A stretch of 64,000 nucleotides of DNA from Chryseobacterium takakiae. GTDB taxonomy: Bacteria > Bacteroidota > Bacteroidia > Flavobacteriales > Weeksellaceae. Below, one piece after another: positions 33,770-42,284 of this stretch. The translations under genes and the position numbers were made by a program. The notes beneath the pieces were generated by a model. It ran no database searches. It had not been told where the DNA came from and saw nothing but the letters and a program-made list of their open reading frames with translations. Location of the stretch: NCBI RefSeq assembly GCF_900129385.1, contig NZ_FQVO01000008.1:62001-126000 (forward strand), read 5' to 3'. Position 1 is the first letter of the stretch. Every line of letters starts with the position of its first letter.

Positions 33770-34177
33770 ATGAAAAAAAACTTTTTATCAGGATTAATGA
33801 TTGCAGCATTGATGATATCATGCACCAAATCAACATCAAAAACCGAAACGGTAGAAAATCCGGACGGAAGCGTTACAACCACCACCACCGTTTCAGAAAG
33901 CGGATTGGGAGTTGATACGGCAAAGATTAATGACGTAAAAGAAAAGACGGAATCCAGAATCAATGCAGCAGGAGAAAAGATAGACAATGCCGCAGAAGAT
34001 GCCAAAAATAAAATTGATGCTACAGCGGATAAAGCTAAAGCAAACCTTCAGAAAGCAGGACAGGATATCAAAACCGAAGCGGATAAAGTAGGTAAAGATG
34101 TAAAAGATGCTGCTGCAAAAGGAGCCGGAAAAGTAGAAGATGGCGCAAAAAAACTTAAGGAAGATTTAAACAGATAA
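33770..34177 (+). CDS. Small predicted lipoprotein with LEA-like repeats
   Basis: The 135-residue protein has a lipobox-type signal (ALMISC, Cys near residue 18), a Thr-rich stretch and a 75-residue amphipathic helix with repeats of about 11 residues such as AEDAKNKIDATADKAKANLQ and AGKVEDGAKKLKEDL. This pattern resembles LEA or YtxH-like stress proteins. The function is not known; membrane or envelope stress protection is a guess. Confidence 0.75.
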   Translation: MKKNFLSGLMIAALMISCTKSTSKTETVENPDGSVTTTTTVSESGLGVDTAKINDVKEKTESRINAAGEKIDNAAEDAKNKIDATADKAKANLQKAGQDIKTEADKVGKDVKDAAAKGAGKVEDGAKKLKEDLNR

Positions 34178-34201
34178 ATAATACCCGTTAGACATTAAAA
34201 T

Positions 34202-34229
34202 AAAACCGCAGTCCAGGGCTGCGGTTTTT
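34202..34229. terminator. Terminator between the small lipoprotein and GH3 genes
   Basis: AAAACCGCAG (34202-34211) pairs perfectly with CTGCGGTTTT (34219-34228). It serves both convergent genes. Confidence 0.9.
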
Positions 34230-34237
34230 GTTTAATT

Positions 34238-35755
34238 TTATTTATTATTAAGTTCAAGCAAAGGATCAATATATTCTCTGTCATTGCTTAATCTCGGCAC
34301 TTTATTTTGTCCGCCCAGTTTACCCTTCGACTCCAGCCAGCAATAAAAAAGATTGGGCTTTGCAATGTGCACAATCGGCCTTTTAAGCGTCATATTGTTA
34401 TAACGTTTCGCCTCATAATCAGAATTAATGGCTTTTAAATGATTATCGAAGATATCAATAAACCTTTCCAGATCATCCGGTACCCGACAAAATTCGAAAA
34501 TCCATTCGTGGGCACCGCCTTCGTTTTCTTTCATAAAAACAGGAGCTCCCGTAAAATCTGAAATGGAAGCATTGGTTTCTTCACACGCTTTGGTAAGGGC
34601 AGATTCTACATTCGTAATCATTAATTCCTCTCCAAAAGCATTAATGTAATGCTTCGTTCTGCCGGTAATTTTGATCCTGAACGGACTGATTGAAGTAAAT
34701 ACTACCGTATCGCCAATAAGGTATCTCCAAAGGCCTCCATTCGTGGTAATGACCATGGCATAGTTTTTCCCGATTTCAACGTCTTCCAAGTTCACAACTT
34801 TCGGACTGGAAAGATGAAACTGATCCATCGGAATAAACTCATAGAAAATCCCGTAATCCAGCATCAGCAGCATTTCATCACTGTTTGACCGGTCCTGAAT
34901 CCCGAAAAAACCTTCAGAAGCATTATAAATTTCGTAATAATTAATATTTTTCCCGATAATCTGTCTGTATTGCTCCCGGTACGGTTTAAAGCTGATTCCT
35001 CCGTGAAAGAAAACTTCCAGATTTGGCCACAATTCAGAAATATTGTTGATTCCAGCTTCAATTATAACACGTTGAAGAAGCACCATCATCCAACTAGGAA
35101 CTCCCAGAATACTGCCTACATCTTCATTTTTAACTTCAGAGATTATCGCTTTCAGTTTGCTTTCCCACTCTCCCATCAGCGAAACCTTTTTGCTGGGTGT
35201 GGTTGTTATTTCTACCCAAAAAGGCAGATTATCAATAAGAATCGCGGAAAGATCGCCGAATTTAGTATTAAAATCCGCATACAGTTCCGAGCTTCCACCG
35301 AGCCGGAGATTTTTATAATTAAAAAGCTGGTTTTCCGGATGGTTGTTGGCATAGATGGAAACCATGTCTTTTCCTGCCTTCATGTGACAGTACTCCAGGC
35401 TTTCTGCGGAAATAGGAATGAATTTGCTCTTGGCATTGGTAGTCCCTGAAGATTTGGCGAAATGCTTTATATAACCAGGCCAGGTAATATCTTTTTGGCC
35501 CTGTCTTGCCTTTTCAATATAAGGTTCAATCTCCTCATAAGTGACGATCGGGACTTTGTTTTTAAAATCCTGATAGCTGGAAACAGAATTAAAGCCATAC
35601 TTTTTGCCATACTCCGTATCTTCAGCATGAAACAGTTGGGAAAATAAAACCCCTTTTTGTGTTTCAATAGGATGATCTATAAAATTCTGAATCTGGTCTA
35701 TTCTCTGACGAATAAACCAGTTGACCACAGTATTGAAAAGTGCTTTCGTTGCCAT
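34238..35755 (-). CDS. GH3-family (auxin-responsive promoter-like) protein
   Basis: The 505-residue protein matches the GH3 family, which in plants makes acyl-adenylates and joins them to amino acids. The ATP/AMP signature appears as FAKSSGTTNAKSKFIPIS (about 87-104), and YNASEGFFGIQDR and YLIGDTVVFTS correspond to later adenylation motifs. A C-terminal domain with TGRTKHYINAFGEELM follows. Bacteroidota carry this family in single copy and its substrate is unknown. A -7 box lies directly upstream of the ATG. Confidence 0.92.
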   Translation of the reverse strand: MATKALFNTVVNWFIRQRIDQIQNFIDHPIETQKGVLFSQLFHAEDTEYGKKYGFNSVSSYQDFKNKVPIVTYEEIEPYIEKARQGQKDITWPGYIKHFAKSSGTTNAKSKFIPISAESLEYCHMKAGKDMVSIYANNHPENQLFNYKNLRLGGSSELYADFNTKFGDLSAILIDNLPFWVEITTTPSKKVSLMGEWESKLKAIISEVKNEDVGSILGVPSWMMVLLQRVIIEAGINNISELWPNLEVFFHGGISFKPYREQYRQIIGKNINYYEIYNASEGFFGIQDRSNSDEMLLMLDYGIFYEFIPMDQFHLSSPKVVNLEDVEIGKNYAMVITTNGGLWRYLIGDTVVFTSISPFRIKITGRTKHYINAFGEELMITNVESALTKACEETNASISDFTGAPVFMKENEGGAHEWIFEFCRVPDDLERFIDIFDNHLKAINSDYEAKRYNNMTLKRPIVHIAKPNLFYCWLESKGKLGGQNKVPRLSNDREYIDPLLELNNK

Positions 35756-35760
35756 TCCAA

Positions 35761-35768
35761 CAAATATA
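35761..35768 (-). promoter_or_regulatory. -7 box (TATATTTG) for the GH3 gene
   Basis: The minus strand reads TATATTTG only 5 bases before the ATG at 35755, implying a nearly leaderless mRNA. Confidence 0.5.
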
Positions 35769-35809
35769 ACAATATTTGCATTTTCAGAGAATACTTTATT
35801 ATGTTAAAA

Positions 35810-35837
35810 TAAAAAAACCGTTACTGATGGGTAACGG
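35810..35837 (-). terminator. Terminator of the bacilliredoxin gene
   Basis: CCGTTAC (35818-35824) pairs with GTAACGG (35831-35837); the minus strand continues with seven T residues. Confidence 0.85.
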
Positions 35838-35859
35838 CTCGTGTTGATATATAATTTTT

Positions 35860-36270
35860 TTAGCAGTATTCGTCGTAAGCTGCCTGTAGATTTGCAGCAA
35901 TTGCTCCTGCAGGATTTCCTTCGATATGATGTCTTTCCAGCATGTGTACTAATTCACCATCTTTGAAAAGCGCTACGCAAGGTGAGCTTGGCGGGAATGG
36001 AGCCAGGTGTTTTCTTGCTTCCACCACTGCTTCGGTATCGAAACCTGCAAAAACGGTAGTAAGATGATCCGGCTTTTTATCGCCTGTTAAAGAATATACC
36101 ACTCCCGGTCTTGCCGCTCCGGCTGCACATCCGCAAACGGAGTTGATTACTAAAAGCGTCGTTCCCGGTTGTTTTAATGCTTCTTCTACCTGAGACGGAG
36201 TTGTCAGGTCTTCAAAACCTTTATCTGTAAGTTCAGCCTTCATTGGCATTACTAAATCTGTTGGATACAT
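35860..36270 (-). CDS. BrxA/BrxB-family bacilliredoxin (DUF1094)
   Basis: The 136-residue protein has a thioredoxin-like fold with the unusual CGC motif, VCGCAAGAARPG at about 46-57. It also has TPSQVEEALKQPGTTLLVINS before and PPSSPCVALFKDGELVHMLERH after it. In Bacillus these proteins remove bacillithiol from oxidised proteins. Whether this organism makes bacillithiol cannot be seen here. A full promoter lies upstream and a terminator downstream, so it forms a single-gene unit. Confidence 0.92.
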   Translation of the reverse strand: MYPTDLVMPMKAELTDKGFEDLTTPSQVEEALKQPGTTLLVINSVCGCAAGAARPGVVYSLTGDKKPDHLTTVFAGFDTEAVVEARKHLAPFPPSSPCVALFKDGELVHMLERHHIEGNPAGAIAANLQAAYDEYC

Positions 36271-36292
36271 ATTTTTGTTTTTAAATCAGGTA

Positions 36293-36323
36293 CAAATTTA
36301 AGCAATTCTTTAGTTTTGTTCAA
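36293..36323 (-). promoter_or_regulatory. Promoter of the bacilliredoxin gene
   Basis: On the minus strand TTG (36323-36321), a 20-base spacer and TAAATTTG (36300-36293), 22 bases before the ATG. Confidence 0.8.
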
Positions 36324-36390
36324 TATATAAAAACTATTAGTCTCTTTGGTAAATGAAATGGTGAATAATTTTTCACGGCCAAGGACATTA

Positions 36391-37086
36391 TTATTTAATC
36401 TCAAAATAAAATCCCTGTTCTTCCAGCTCTTTATATTTTTCCTGATTGAAAGTGAAAAGCTTTCCGGGTCTGCCGCTGCCTTCTTTTTTTACGTTTTCGG
36501 TTTCATTTAAAAGGCCGTAGCTCATTATTTTTTTTCGGAAATTTCGACGGTCAATCTCTTTTCCGACAATGGTTTTGTATAAATTTTCGAGGTCTGAAAA
36601 AGGAAATTCTTCATTCAATAAATTAAATCCTATCGGCTGATACTGAATTTTAGTACGAAGCCTTTTTAATGCCGTGTCAATGATGGTATGGTGATCAAAA
36701 GCGAGCTCCGGAAGCTCATTCACACTGAACCACTGGGCATCATCCGCATCGGAATCAGCAGAAAGTTTGTAATAAGAAGGGTTTACCAGTCCCAGATACG
36801 TCACGGAAACTACCCTGTTTCTAGGGTCGCGTCCCACATTTCCGAAAGTATAGAGCTGCTCCAGGAAATCCGGTCTTATGCCGGCTTCTTCATATAATTC
36901 TCTTTTCACTGCATCATCAAGGTTTTCATCATCCAAGACCAGTCCGCCGGGAAGCGCCCAGCCTCCTTTAAACGGTTCAATATTTCTTTTGATGAGAAGA
37001 ACCTGAAGATCCTTTTTATCAAAATACCCGAAGACAACAGCGTCTACCGCTACTTTTATATCCTGTAACTTTTTTGGAGTGTTCAT
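36391..37086 (-). CDS. NrtR-type Nudix/winged-helix transcriptional regulator
   Basis: The 231-residue protein joins a Nudix domain (about 1-140) to a winged-helix domain (about 150-231). The Nudix box GGLVLDDENLDDAVKRELYE then EAGI (about 48-71) matches the full G-x5-E-x7-RE-U-x-EE-x-G-U pattern, so hydrolase activity is possible. The second half has PIGFNLLNEEFPFSDLENLY and RRNFRKKIMSYGLL, typical of NrtR-like regulators. Known NrtR proteins repress NAD-related genes and are released by ADP-ribose; some Bacteroidota relatives control sugar genes. A palindrome in its own promoter closely resembles one in the promoter of the NADAR-macro-sirtuin-kptA operon, pointing to autoregulation and control of that operon. 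Confidence 0.9.
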   Translation of the reverse strand: MNTPKKLQDIKVAVDAVVFGYFDKKDLQVLLIKRNIEPFKGGWALPGGLVLDDENLDDAVKRELYEEAGIRPDFLEQLYTFGNVGRDPRNRVVSVTYLGLVNPSYYKLSADSDADDAQWFSVNELPELAFDHHTIIDTALKRLRTKIQYQPIGFNLLNEEFPFSDLENLYKTIVGKEIDRRNFRKKIMSYGLLNETENVKKEGSGRPGKLFTFNQEKYKELEEQGFYFEIK

Positions 37087-37094
37087 GATGCTGA

Positions 37095-37115
37095 TTTGTG
37101 TTGTGATTACACAAA
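37095..37115. promoter_or_regulatory. Candidate NrtR-like operator in the regulator's own promoter
   Basis: TTTGTGT-N7-ACACAAA, perfect 7-bp arms. It overlaps the -7 box (37112-37119, minus strand) and ends 8 bases from the ATG. Read on the minus strand together with that box, 20 of 25 bases equal the plus strand at 7563-7587. Confidence 0.6.
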
Positions 37116-37119
37116 ATTA
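37112..37119 (-). promoter_or_regulatory. -7 box (TAATTTTG) for the Nudix regulator
   Basis: The minus strand reads TAATTTTG 25 bases before the ATG at 37086. A TTG lies 24 bases further upstream (37146-37144). Confidence 0.6.
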
Positions 37120-37208
37120 CAATTTAGAAAAAGAGTATCACATCAAAATAAAATTTATTTGAGTCTTATTTTTTATTACATTTATAAACAACATAAAACG
37201 AACTAATT

Positions 37209-37850
37209 ATGAAAAAATTCTTACTTGCTGTTTTTGCAGCTTCGTTAATTATCTCCTGCGATAAAGTGAAAATGGATGTAAAAACTTCATCCGATACAAC
37301 GGATTCTACAGCTCATGAAGAATGGAAACCCGTAGATTCCGCAACCGCTACAAAGGCCTGGATGGATTATGCAACTCCGGGCGAAATGCAACAAATGCTT
37401 GCCCAATCAGACGGAAACTGGGTCGGAGAAACAACCATGTGGATGGAAAACGGAAGCCTGCCTATGATGAGCAAATCTGAAGCAGCCAATAAAATGGTTT
37501 TTGACGGACGTTACCAGATGAGTACCCACAAAGGTGATATGATGGGAATGCCTTTTGAGGGAATCAGTATTGTCGGTTATGACAATTCAAAGAAAAAATT
37601 TGTAAGCTCATGGATCGATAACATGGGAACGGGAATTATGAATATGGAAGGTGTATGGAATGCTTCTACAAAATCTATAGAATTTAAAGGAAAAATGACC
37701 GATCCTTCAAGACCAGGAAAAGATTGTAATGTAAGGGAAGTCTTCACATTTGTAGATGATAACACCCAAAAAATGGAAATGTACGGTCCTGATCCTAAAA
37801 CTGGAAAAGAGTTTAAAACTATGGAAATAAAATATACCCGTAAGAAATAA
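37209..37850 (+). CDS. DUF1579-family predicted lipoprotein
   Basis: The 213-residue protein has a lipoprotein signal with lipobox LIISC (Cys near 17), a short Thr/Ser linker, and a DUF1579 domain (about 45-213): GNWVGETTMWMENG, YQMSTHKGDMMGMPFEG, YDNSKKKFVSSWIDNMGTG and YGPDPKTGKEFKTMEIKY. The domain is a lipocalin-like barrel of unknown ligand. A strong hairpin follows the stop. Confidence 0.88.
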   Translation: MKKFLLAVFAASLIISCDKVKMDVKTSSDTTDSTAHEEWKPVDSATATKAWMDYATPGEMQQMLAQSDGNWVGETTMWMENGSLPMMSKSEAANKMVFDGRYQMSTHKGDMMGMPFEGISIVGYDNSKKKFVSSWIDNMGTGIMNMEGVWNASTKSIEFKGKMTDPSRPGKDCNVREVFTFVDDNTQKMEMYGPDPKTGKEFKTMEIKYTRKK

Positions 37851-37855
37851 ATAAG

Positions 37856-37880
37856 ACTGCTTCCGTTGGAAGTGGTTTTA
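37856..37880 (+). terminator. Terminator after the DUF1579 gene
   Basis: ACTGCTTCC (37856-37864) pairs with GGAAGTGGT (37868-37876) around GTT, with two G-U pairs, followed by TTTT. Confidence 0.7.
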
Positions 37881-37907
37881 TACATTTAAAAATTCATTAA
37901 AATTTAA

Positions 37908-38666
37908 ATGAAGAGATATTTTTTGTTGTTAATTGTATTGTTAACGGGGTGCAATGGGGAAAAAAATTTTGCAGATAATATTACTTTGAACTTTCCGAAA
38001 GATGAGAAGCTGATTTTTCAAGAGTTTAATGATGATTTGACTCACCCGAGGCACATCACTGATCTATATTGGCGAAATTCGTCCTCATATTGATATAAAA
38101 TATTACAAATATATTATGAAAATGAAGTTCAAGATTTAAAAACAAGAAAAAAGTTTGAAGATTCTATTGAATTGGTACAACAATCTTTCTTCAGACCAGA
38201 AAAGATTAAAATTCTTGAAACCAACGAAGTTTTCACAGACCCATTAAATAGTAAGAATTTATCAGTTCTTGTCAGAGAAAAAGATACAATTCCTCTTTAT
38301 AAACAATATTACAAAACCAACGAAATAAAGAAATACAAGGCTTTTCCTGTAATTATAAAAAATATTTCCACTAAGATTTTGAAAATTCCTACTGATGCTA
38401 AAAGTGTTGATCTTTGGATTTTAAACAATACTCAATTTCGATATGTCAGAAATAGTAATTATATATTACGGGGAAGCGGGTTACAAAAAATTTCATATTT
38501 TGAATTAAAGCCTAATGAAATATTAGTTTATTCTTGTCCTTACTTTAAAAAAGGAAAGCATACAAAAGCAAAAATCGAATTTGGAACTGCCGAATCAAAA
38601 GAATTCGAAATTTCTGTTGATGAAAATATTATAAGAAAAATGCTTCATGAAGGATTTATTGAATAA
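37908..38666 (+). pseudogene. Predicted lipoprotein gene with an internal TGA and compensating indels
   Basis: A single frame of 253 codons is interrupted by TGA at 38091-38093. The first part has a signal peptide and lipobox (LLTGC, Cys near 15). The second part runs to EISVDENIIRKMLHEGFIE. Around the stop, another frame reads YIGEIRPHIDIKYYKY, which fits a protein better than the zero frame WRNSSSY-stop-YKILQIYY. The likely history is a loss of two bases in an AT repeat near 38070 and a loss of one base near 38115, together three bases. The family is not recognised. Without repair only a 61-residue fragment is made. Confidence 0.7.
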
Positions 38667-38668
38667 AA

Positions 38669-38694
38669 AAATCCGCAGAAAAATCTGCGGATTT
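38669..38694. terminator. Terminator between the broken lipoprotein gene and lepA
   Basis: AAATCCGCAG (38669-38678) pairs perfectly with CTGCGGATTT (38685-38694) around AAAAAT. It can serve both convergent genes. Confidence 0.85.
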
Positions 38695-38730
38695 ACTTTT
38701 ATCTTTTGCCTTTACTTGGCTCATTTATTA

Positions 38731-40527
38731 CTAATCATTCAACTTCAAAACAGCCATAAATGCTGATTGCGGTACTTCTACTCTACCGATCTGCTTCATT
38801 TTCTTTTTACCTTCTTTCTGCTTCTCCAAAAGTTTTCTCTTTCTGGAAATATCTCCTCCGTAACATTTTGCGGTAACGTCTTTTCTTAACGCTTTAATCG
38901 TTTCTCTTGCAATAACCTTTGTCCCCAATGCAGCCTGAACGGCAATATCGAACTGCTGTCTTGGGATCAGCTCACGAAGTTTTTCACACATTTTTTTACC
39001 GATGTGATAGGCATTGGAATCATGAATCAGGGAAGATAAAGCGTCTACCATATCCCCGTTGATCAGGATATCCATTTTTACAAGCTTGGAAGCCCTGAAT
39101 CCGATCGGATGATAATCAAATGAGGCATACCCTTTTGAAATGGATTTTAAACGGTCATAAAAGTCGAAAACCACTTCTGCCAAAGGCATATTGAAAACCA
39201 ATTCTACTCTTTCTGAAGTCAAGTAACTCTGGTTAACGATTTCTCCTCTTTTTTCAATACATAAGGTCATTACCGGACCAACAAAATCCGATTTCGTAAT
39301 GATGGAAGCTTTAATGAAAGGCTCTTCTACCCTATCCATAATCGTAGGATCCATCATTTCGGAAGGGTTGTTGATCAAAATAGGAACTTCCGGCTCTCTT
39401 TTGGAATATCCGAAATAAGATACGTTCGGAACCGTTGTGATCACGTTCATGTTAAACTCACGGTCAAGACGTTCCTGTACGATTTCCATGTGAAGCATTC
39501 CCAAAAATCCGCATCGGAAACCAAAACCTAATGCTGCTGAACTTTCCGGTTCGAAAACAAGCGAAGCATCATTCAGTCTTAATTTTTCAAGAGAGAATCT
39601 TAATTCTTCAAAATCTTCGGAATCAATAGGATAAATACCGGCGAAAACCATTGGCTTTACTTCCTCAAACCCTTCAATCGGGCCATCTGCAGGATTTTCA
39701 AATGAAGTGATGGTATCTCCTACTTTTACTTCTCGGGCATCTTTTATCCCCGAAATCAAATATCCTACATCTCCACACTGGATCGTTTTTTTCGGAACCT
39801 GCTTCAGCTTCAGAGTCCCCACTTCATCAGCTCCGTATTCTTTTCCTGTTGCAAAGAATTTAACCTTTTCATTTTTGGAAATACTGCCGTTTACCACTTT
39901 GAAATAGGCTTCAATTCCTCTGAAAGGATTGTAAACCGAATCAAAAATTAGCGCCTGAAGCGGGCCGTCGGGATTTCCTACCGGAGCCGGAATTCTTTCA
40001 ACGATTTGCTCAAGCAAATGATGAACTCCTTCTCCTGTTTTACCTGAAACTCTTAAAACATCTTCATATTCGCAGCCGATCAGGTTCATGATTTCATCGG
40101 TTACTTCTTCAGGATTTGCAGAAGGAAGATCGATTTTATTGAGAATTGGAATGATGGTTAGATCATTTTCCAAAGCTAAATATAAGTTACTAATAGTTTG
40201 CGCCTGAATACTTTGTGCTGCATCTACAATCAAAAGCGCCCCTTCACAGGCAGCAATGGAACGGGAAACCTCATAAGAGAAATCTACGTGTCCCGGTGTA
40301 TCAATAAGATTTAAGGTATACTTTTCTCCTTTGTATTCATAATCCATCTGGATCGCGTGAGATTTGATAGTGATCCCACGTTCTTTCTCCAAATCCATAT
40401 CATCCAGGGTCTGAGACTGCAATTCTCTTTGAGTCACCGTATTGGTATACTCCAGAAGACGATCTGCCAAGGTACTTTTACCGTGATCAATATGAGCGAT
40501 TATGCAAAAATTTCGTATATTTTTCAT
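38731..40527 (-). CDS. lepA: Elongation factor 4 (LepA)
   Basis: LepA is a ribosomal GTPase related to EF-G. The 598-residue protein has [15 protein letters not shown] (P-loop), the switch [19 protein letters not shown] and [11 protein letters not shown]-like domains II, III and V follow, and the LepA-specific C-terminal domain has [20 protein letters not shown]. The length is normal for the family. It is transcribed alone from a -7 box 20 bases upstream. Confidence 0.97.
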   Translation of the reverse strand: MKNIRNFCIIAHIDHGKSTLADRLLEYTNTVTQRELQSQTLDDMDLEKERGITIKSHAIQMDYEYKGEKYTLNLIDTPGHVDFSYEVSRSIAACEGALLIVDAAQSIQAQTISNLYLALENDLTIIPILNKIDLPSANPEEVTDEIMNLIGCEYEDVLRVSGKTGEGVHHLLEQIVERIPAPVGNPDGPLQALIFDSVYNPFRGIEAYFKVVNGSISKNEKVKFFATGKEYGADEVGTLKLKQVPKKTIQCGDVGYLISGIKDAREVKVGDTITSFENPADGPIEGFEEVKPMVFAGIYPIDSEDFEELRFSLEKLRLNDASLVFEPESSAALGFGFRCGFLGMLHMEIVQERLDREFNMNVITTVPNVSYFGYSKREPEVPILINNPSEMMDPTIMDRVEEPFIKASIITKSDFVGPVMTLCIEKRGEIVNQSYLTSERVELVFNMPLAEVVFDFYDRLKSISKGYASFDYHPIGFRASKLVKMDILINGDMVDALSSLIHDSNAYHIGKKMCEKLRELIPRQQFDIAVQAALGTKVIARETIKALRKDVTAKCYGGDISRKRKLLEKQKEGKKKMKQIGRVEVPQSAFMAVLKLND

Positions 40528-40546
40528 TTAAGAATCTTGTAATTTG

Positions 40547-40554
40547 CAAAGATA
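40547..40554 (-). promoter_or_regulatory. -7 box (TATCTTTG) for lepA
   Basis: The minus strand reads TATCTTTG 20 bases before the ATG at 40527. No TTG partner found. Confidence 0.55.
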
Positions 40555-40654
40555 ATAAAATGCAGGATAATTCCTTGCTCTAATTTCAGAGGACAAAAAT
40601 TAATCTACAATACGGTTTTTATTTGTAAGTTGATAAAACTGCTAATTACTTTGA

Positions 40655-41677
40655 TTATCTGGATTTACCAAAATTTTCAGGTAAAATATATTCTCCTGTA
40701 AGTCTGTCAATTTCTACTCTGTAATATTTCGCATTTTGTTTGCGGATTTTTGTCGCGGCAACATCTATTACAGAAACAACGAGTCCTCCAATTGCACCTC
40801 CTACACCGGCATATACAGCGGTATTGGACTGCGGAAAAATTTCCTCCTCGGATGCGGTGATAAAATAGCCATCGCTCCCCTTCTCCATCTCAATAATATT
40901 CACTGGTGTTTTTTTATAAGCAATTCCATTATCAACAATTGCAAAAACATCTTTACTGAGATTATCATAACCATCCAGTCTTTTTACTCCTTTTATCACC
41001 CCGTCTTTATTCTTCCGTATTGTAAGTTCTTTATCGGGCTTTTGCTCGGCAAATGACTTATAATCTTTATAAACACCATCAATAAGAGGCTGAGAATAAA
41101 CCGGTAATTGCTCAGATATTATTTTCTCATAGTTAGAAAGATCAGACTCAGAAACAGCAATATCAAGGCCTTGTTCAGAATATGAATCTTTTACAATATT
41201 TGCAATTTCTGAAGATATCCTGGCGGCTATAACTCTTGTGATATAAGCATGATCTTTCTGAGGATAATCTTTTGAAATCATGCTTTTCTTTAGGAAATAA
41301 TAGTGATCTTTTCTTTTTAAAAATGTAGATATTCGCATCTCCAAATGACCTGTAAGGGTTCTTTCGGTTGGTATATCGCTAACTTTAAGATATTCCAGTA
41401 TAAGGAAATATGGGGTATTTCCCTTATCCTTATTATTTTCTGAAAACCAGTCTGAGAACAATTTTTCAAGATCATCTTTTTCAAATTTTATCTCGTAAGG
41501 TTCTTTTCTATGGGATACTATTCCTATAAACTTATCTTCTCTTTTATCAAGTAAAGTAAGAGATTGAGCAATGTGGCTTTTGTCTTTTATCCCGCTTTTG
41601 AGTTCTATAAATTGATTTTTCTGAGCCTTAAATAAAGCTGAAATTACAAGTAAAGTTAATAAAATGCTCTTTTTCAT
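40655..41677 (-). CDS. Exported hypothetical protein with a glycine-rich hydrophobic segment
   Basis: I do not recognise this 340-residue protein. From the ATG at 41677 it has a signal peptide (SILLTLLVISALFKAQ). A mixed alpha/beta region with EYLKVSDIPTERTLTGHLEM, a middle repeat-like stretch and a glycine-rich hydrophobic segment AVYAGVGGAIGGLVVSVIDV (about 293-312) follow. The last 30 residues are basic. The hydrophobic segment could insert into a membrane. Upstream in-frame codons before 41677 overlap a -7 box and are not used. Confidence 0.7.
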   Translation of the reverse strand: MKKSILLTLLVISALFKAQKNQFIELKSGIKDKSHIAQSLTLLDKREDKFIGIVSHRKEPYEIKFEKDDLEKLFSDWFSENNKDKGNTPYFLILEYLKVSDIPTERTLTGHLEMRISTFLKRKDHYYFLKKSMISKDYPQKDHAYITRVIAARISSEIANIVKDSYSEQGLDIAVSESDLSNYEKIISEQLPVYSQPLIDGVYKDYKSFAEQKPDKELTIRKNKDGVIKGVKRLDGYDNLSKDVFAIVDNGIAYKKTPVNIIEMEKGSDGYFITASEEEIFPQSNTAVYAGVGGAIGGLVVSVIDVAATKIRKQNAKYYRVEIDRLTGEYILPENFGKSR

Positions 41678-41692
41678 GGTTAATTTTTCAAA

Positions 41693-41700
41693 CAAAACTA
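41693..41700 (-). promoter_or_regulatory. -7 box (TAGTTTTG) for the exported hypothetical gene
   Basis: The minus strand reads TAGTTTTG 16 bases before the ATG at 41677. Confidence 0.5.
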
Positions 41701-41711
41701 CGAATAACTTT

Positions 41712-41748
41712 AAATTAAACGACTCCCACAATAAATTGCAAGAGTCGT
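41712..41748 (-). terminator. Terminator after the sigma factor operon
   Basis: ACGACTC (41719-41725) pairs with GAGTCGT (41742-41748); on the minus strand TTTAATTT follows. Confidence 0.6.
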
Positions 41749-41778
41749 CCAACATTAAAAAAATAAACTATTATGGTT

Positions 41779-42276
41779 TTATCTTTGTCTTGTAGCGTTA
41801 TTTCCGCGAGGTTTTCTTTCATTTACCTTTTCCCTCATCATACCCTCTGTTTGGAATAGCTTCAAGACTTTTTGGCAAGGAATCACCTGCTGCATTTTAT
41901 CTGCATATTTTTTTCTGTTATCCAATAGCTTCTGGCCAACTTCAAAGCTTTGCTGAAGCTTAGCTTTTGCTTCTTCATCAGATAAATTATCAGGATTAAA
42001 ATTAGAATTAAACTGGTTTTTGATCTGTTTCTGGCTTTCGAGATATTCGTTGTAAATATCTGTAAATTCTTCTTTATCACCAGGATCTATATCCAGATTA
42101 TCCATTACCATATTATTTCTGAATTTAGTCAGAAGTGCTTTTCTTTCTTCCGGGGAAAGACTGTTGATGACCTCTTTTCTTTGTTTGGGGTCCATTTTCT
42201 TCCAGTCATAATCTGTTCTTTGGGCATTAAGACCAAACCCGTAGATTATTAAAAGCGTAAATAATATCTTTTTCAT
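41779..42276 (-). CDS. Exported Spy/CpxP-like hypothetical protein
   Basis: The 165-residue protein has a signal peptide (LLIIYGFGLNAQ) and then a Lys/Glu/Gln-rich all-helical chain with LSPEERKALLTKFRNNMV and LSDEEAKAKLQQSFEVGQ. This looks like the helical periplasmic Spy/LTxxQ type, but no exact motif was found. It is the last gene of an operon behind an ECF sigma factor, a common place for such proteins in Bacteroidota. Confidence 0.7.
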   Translation of the reverse strand: MKKILFTLLIIYGFGLNAQRTDYDWKKMDPKQRKEVINSLSPEERKALLTKFRNNMVMDNLDIDPGDKEEFTDIYNEYLESQKQIKNQFNSNFNPDNLSDEEAKAKLQQSFEVGQKLLDNRKKYADKMQQVIPCQKVLKLFQTEGMMREKVNERKPRGNNATRQR

Positions 42277-42284
42277 CTTTCTTT

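Noticed and set aside
38091..38093. TGA as selenocysteine or read-through codon
   Set aside because: No SECIS-like hairpin is visible, the flanking residues do not resemble a selenoprotein motif, and the surrounding codons read better in another frame.
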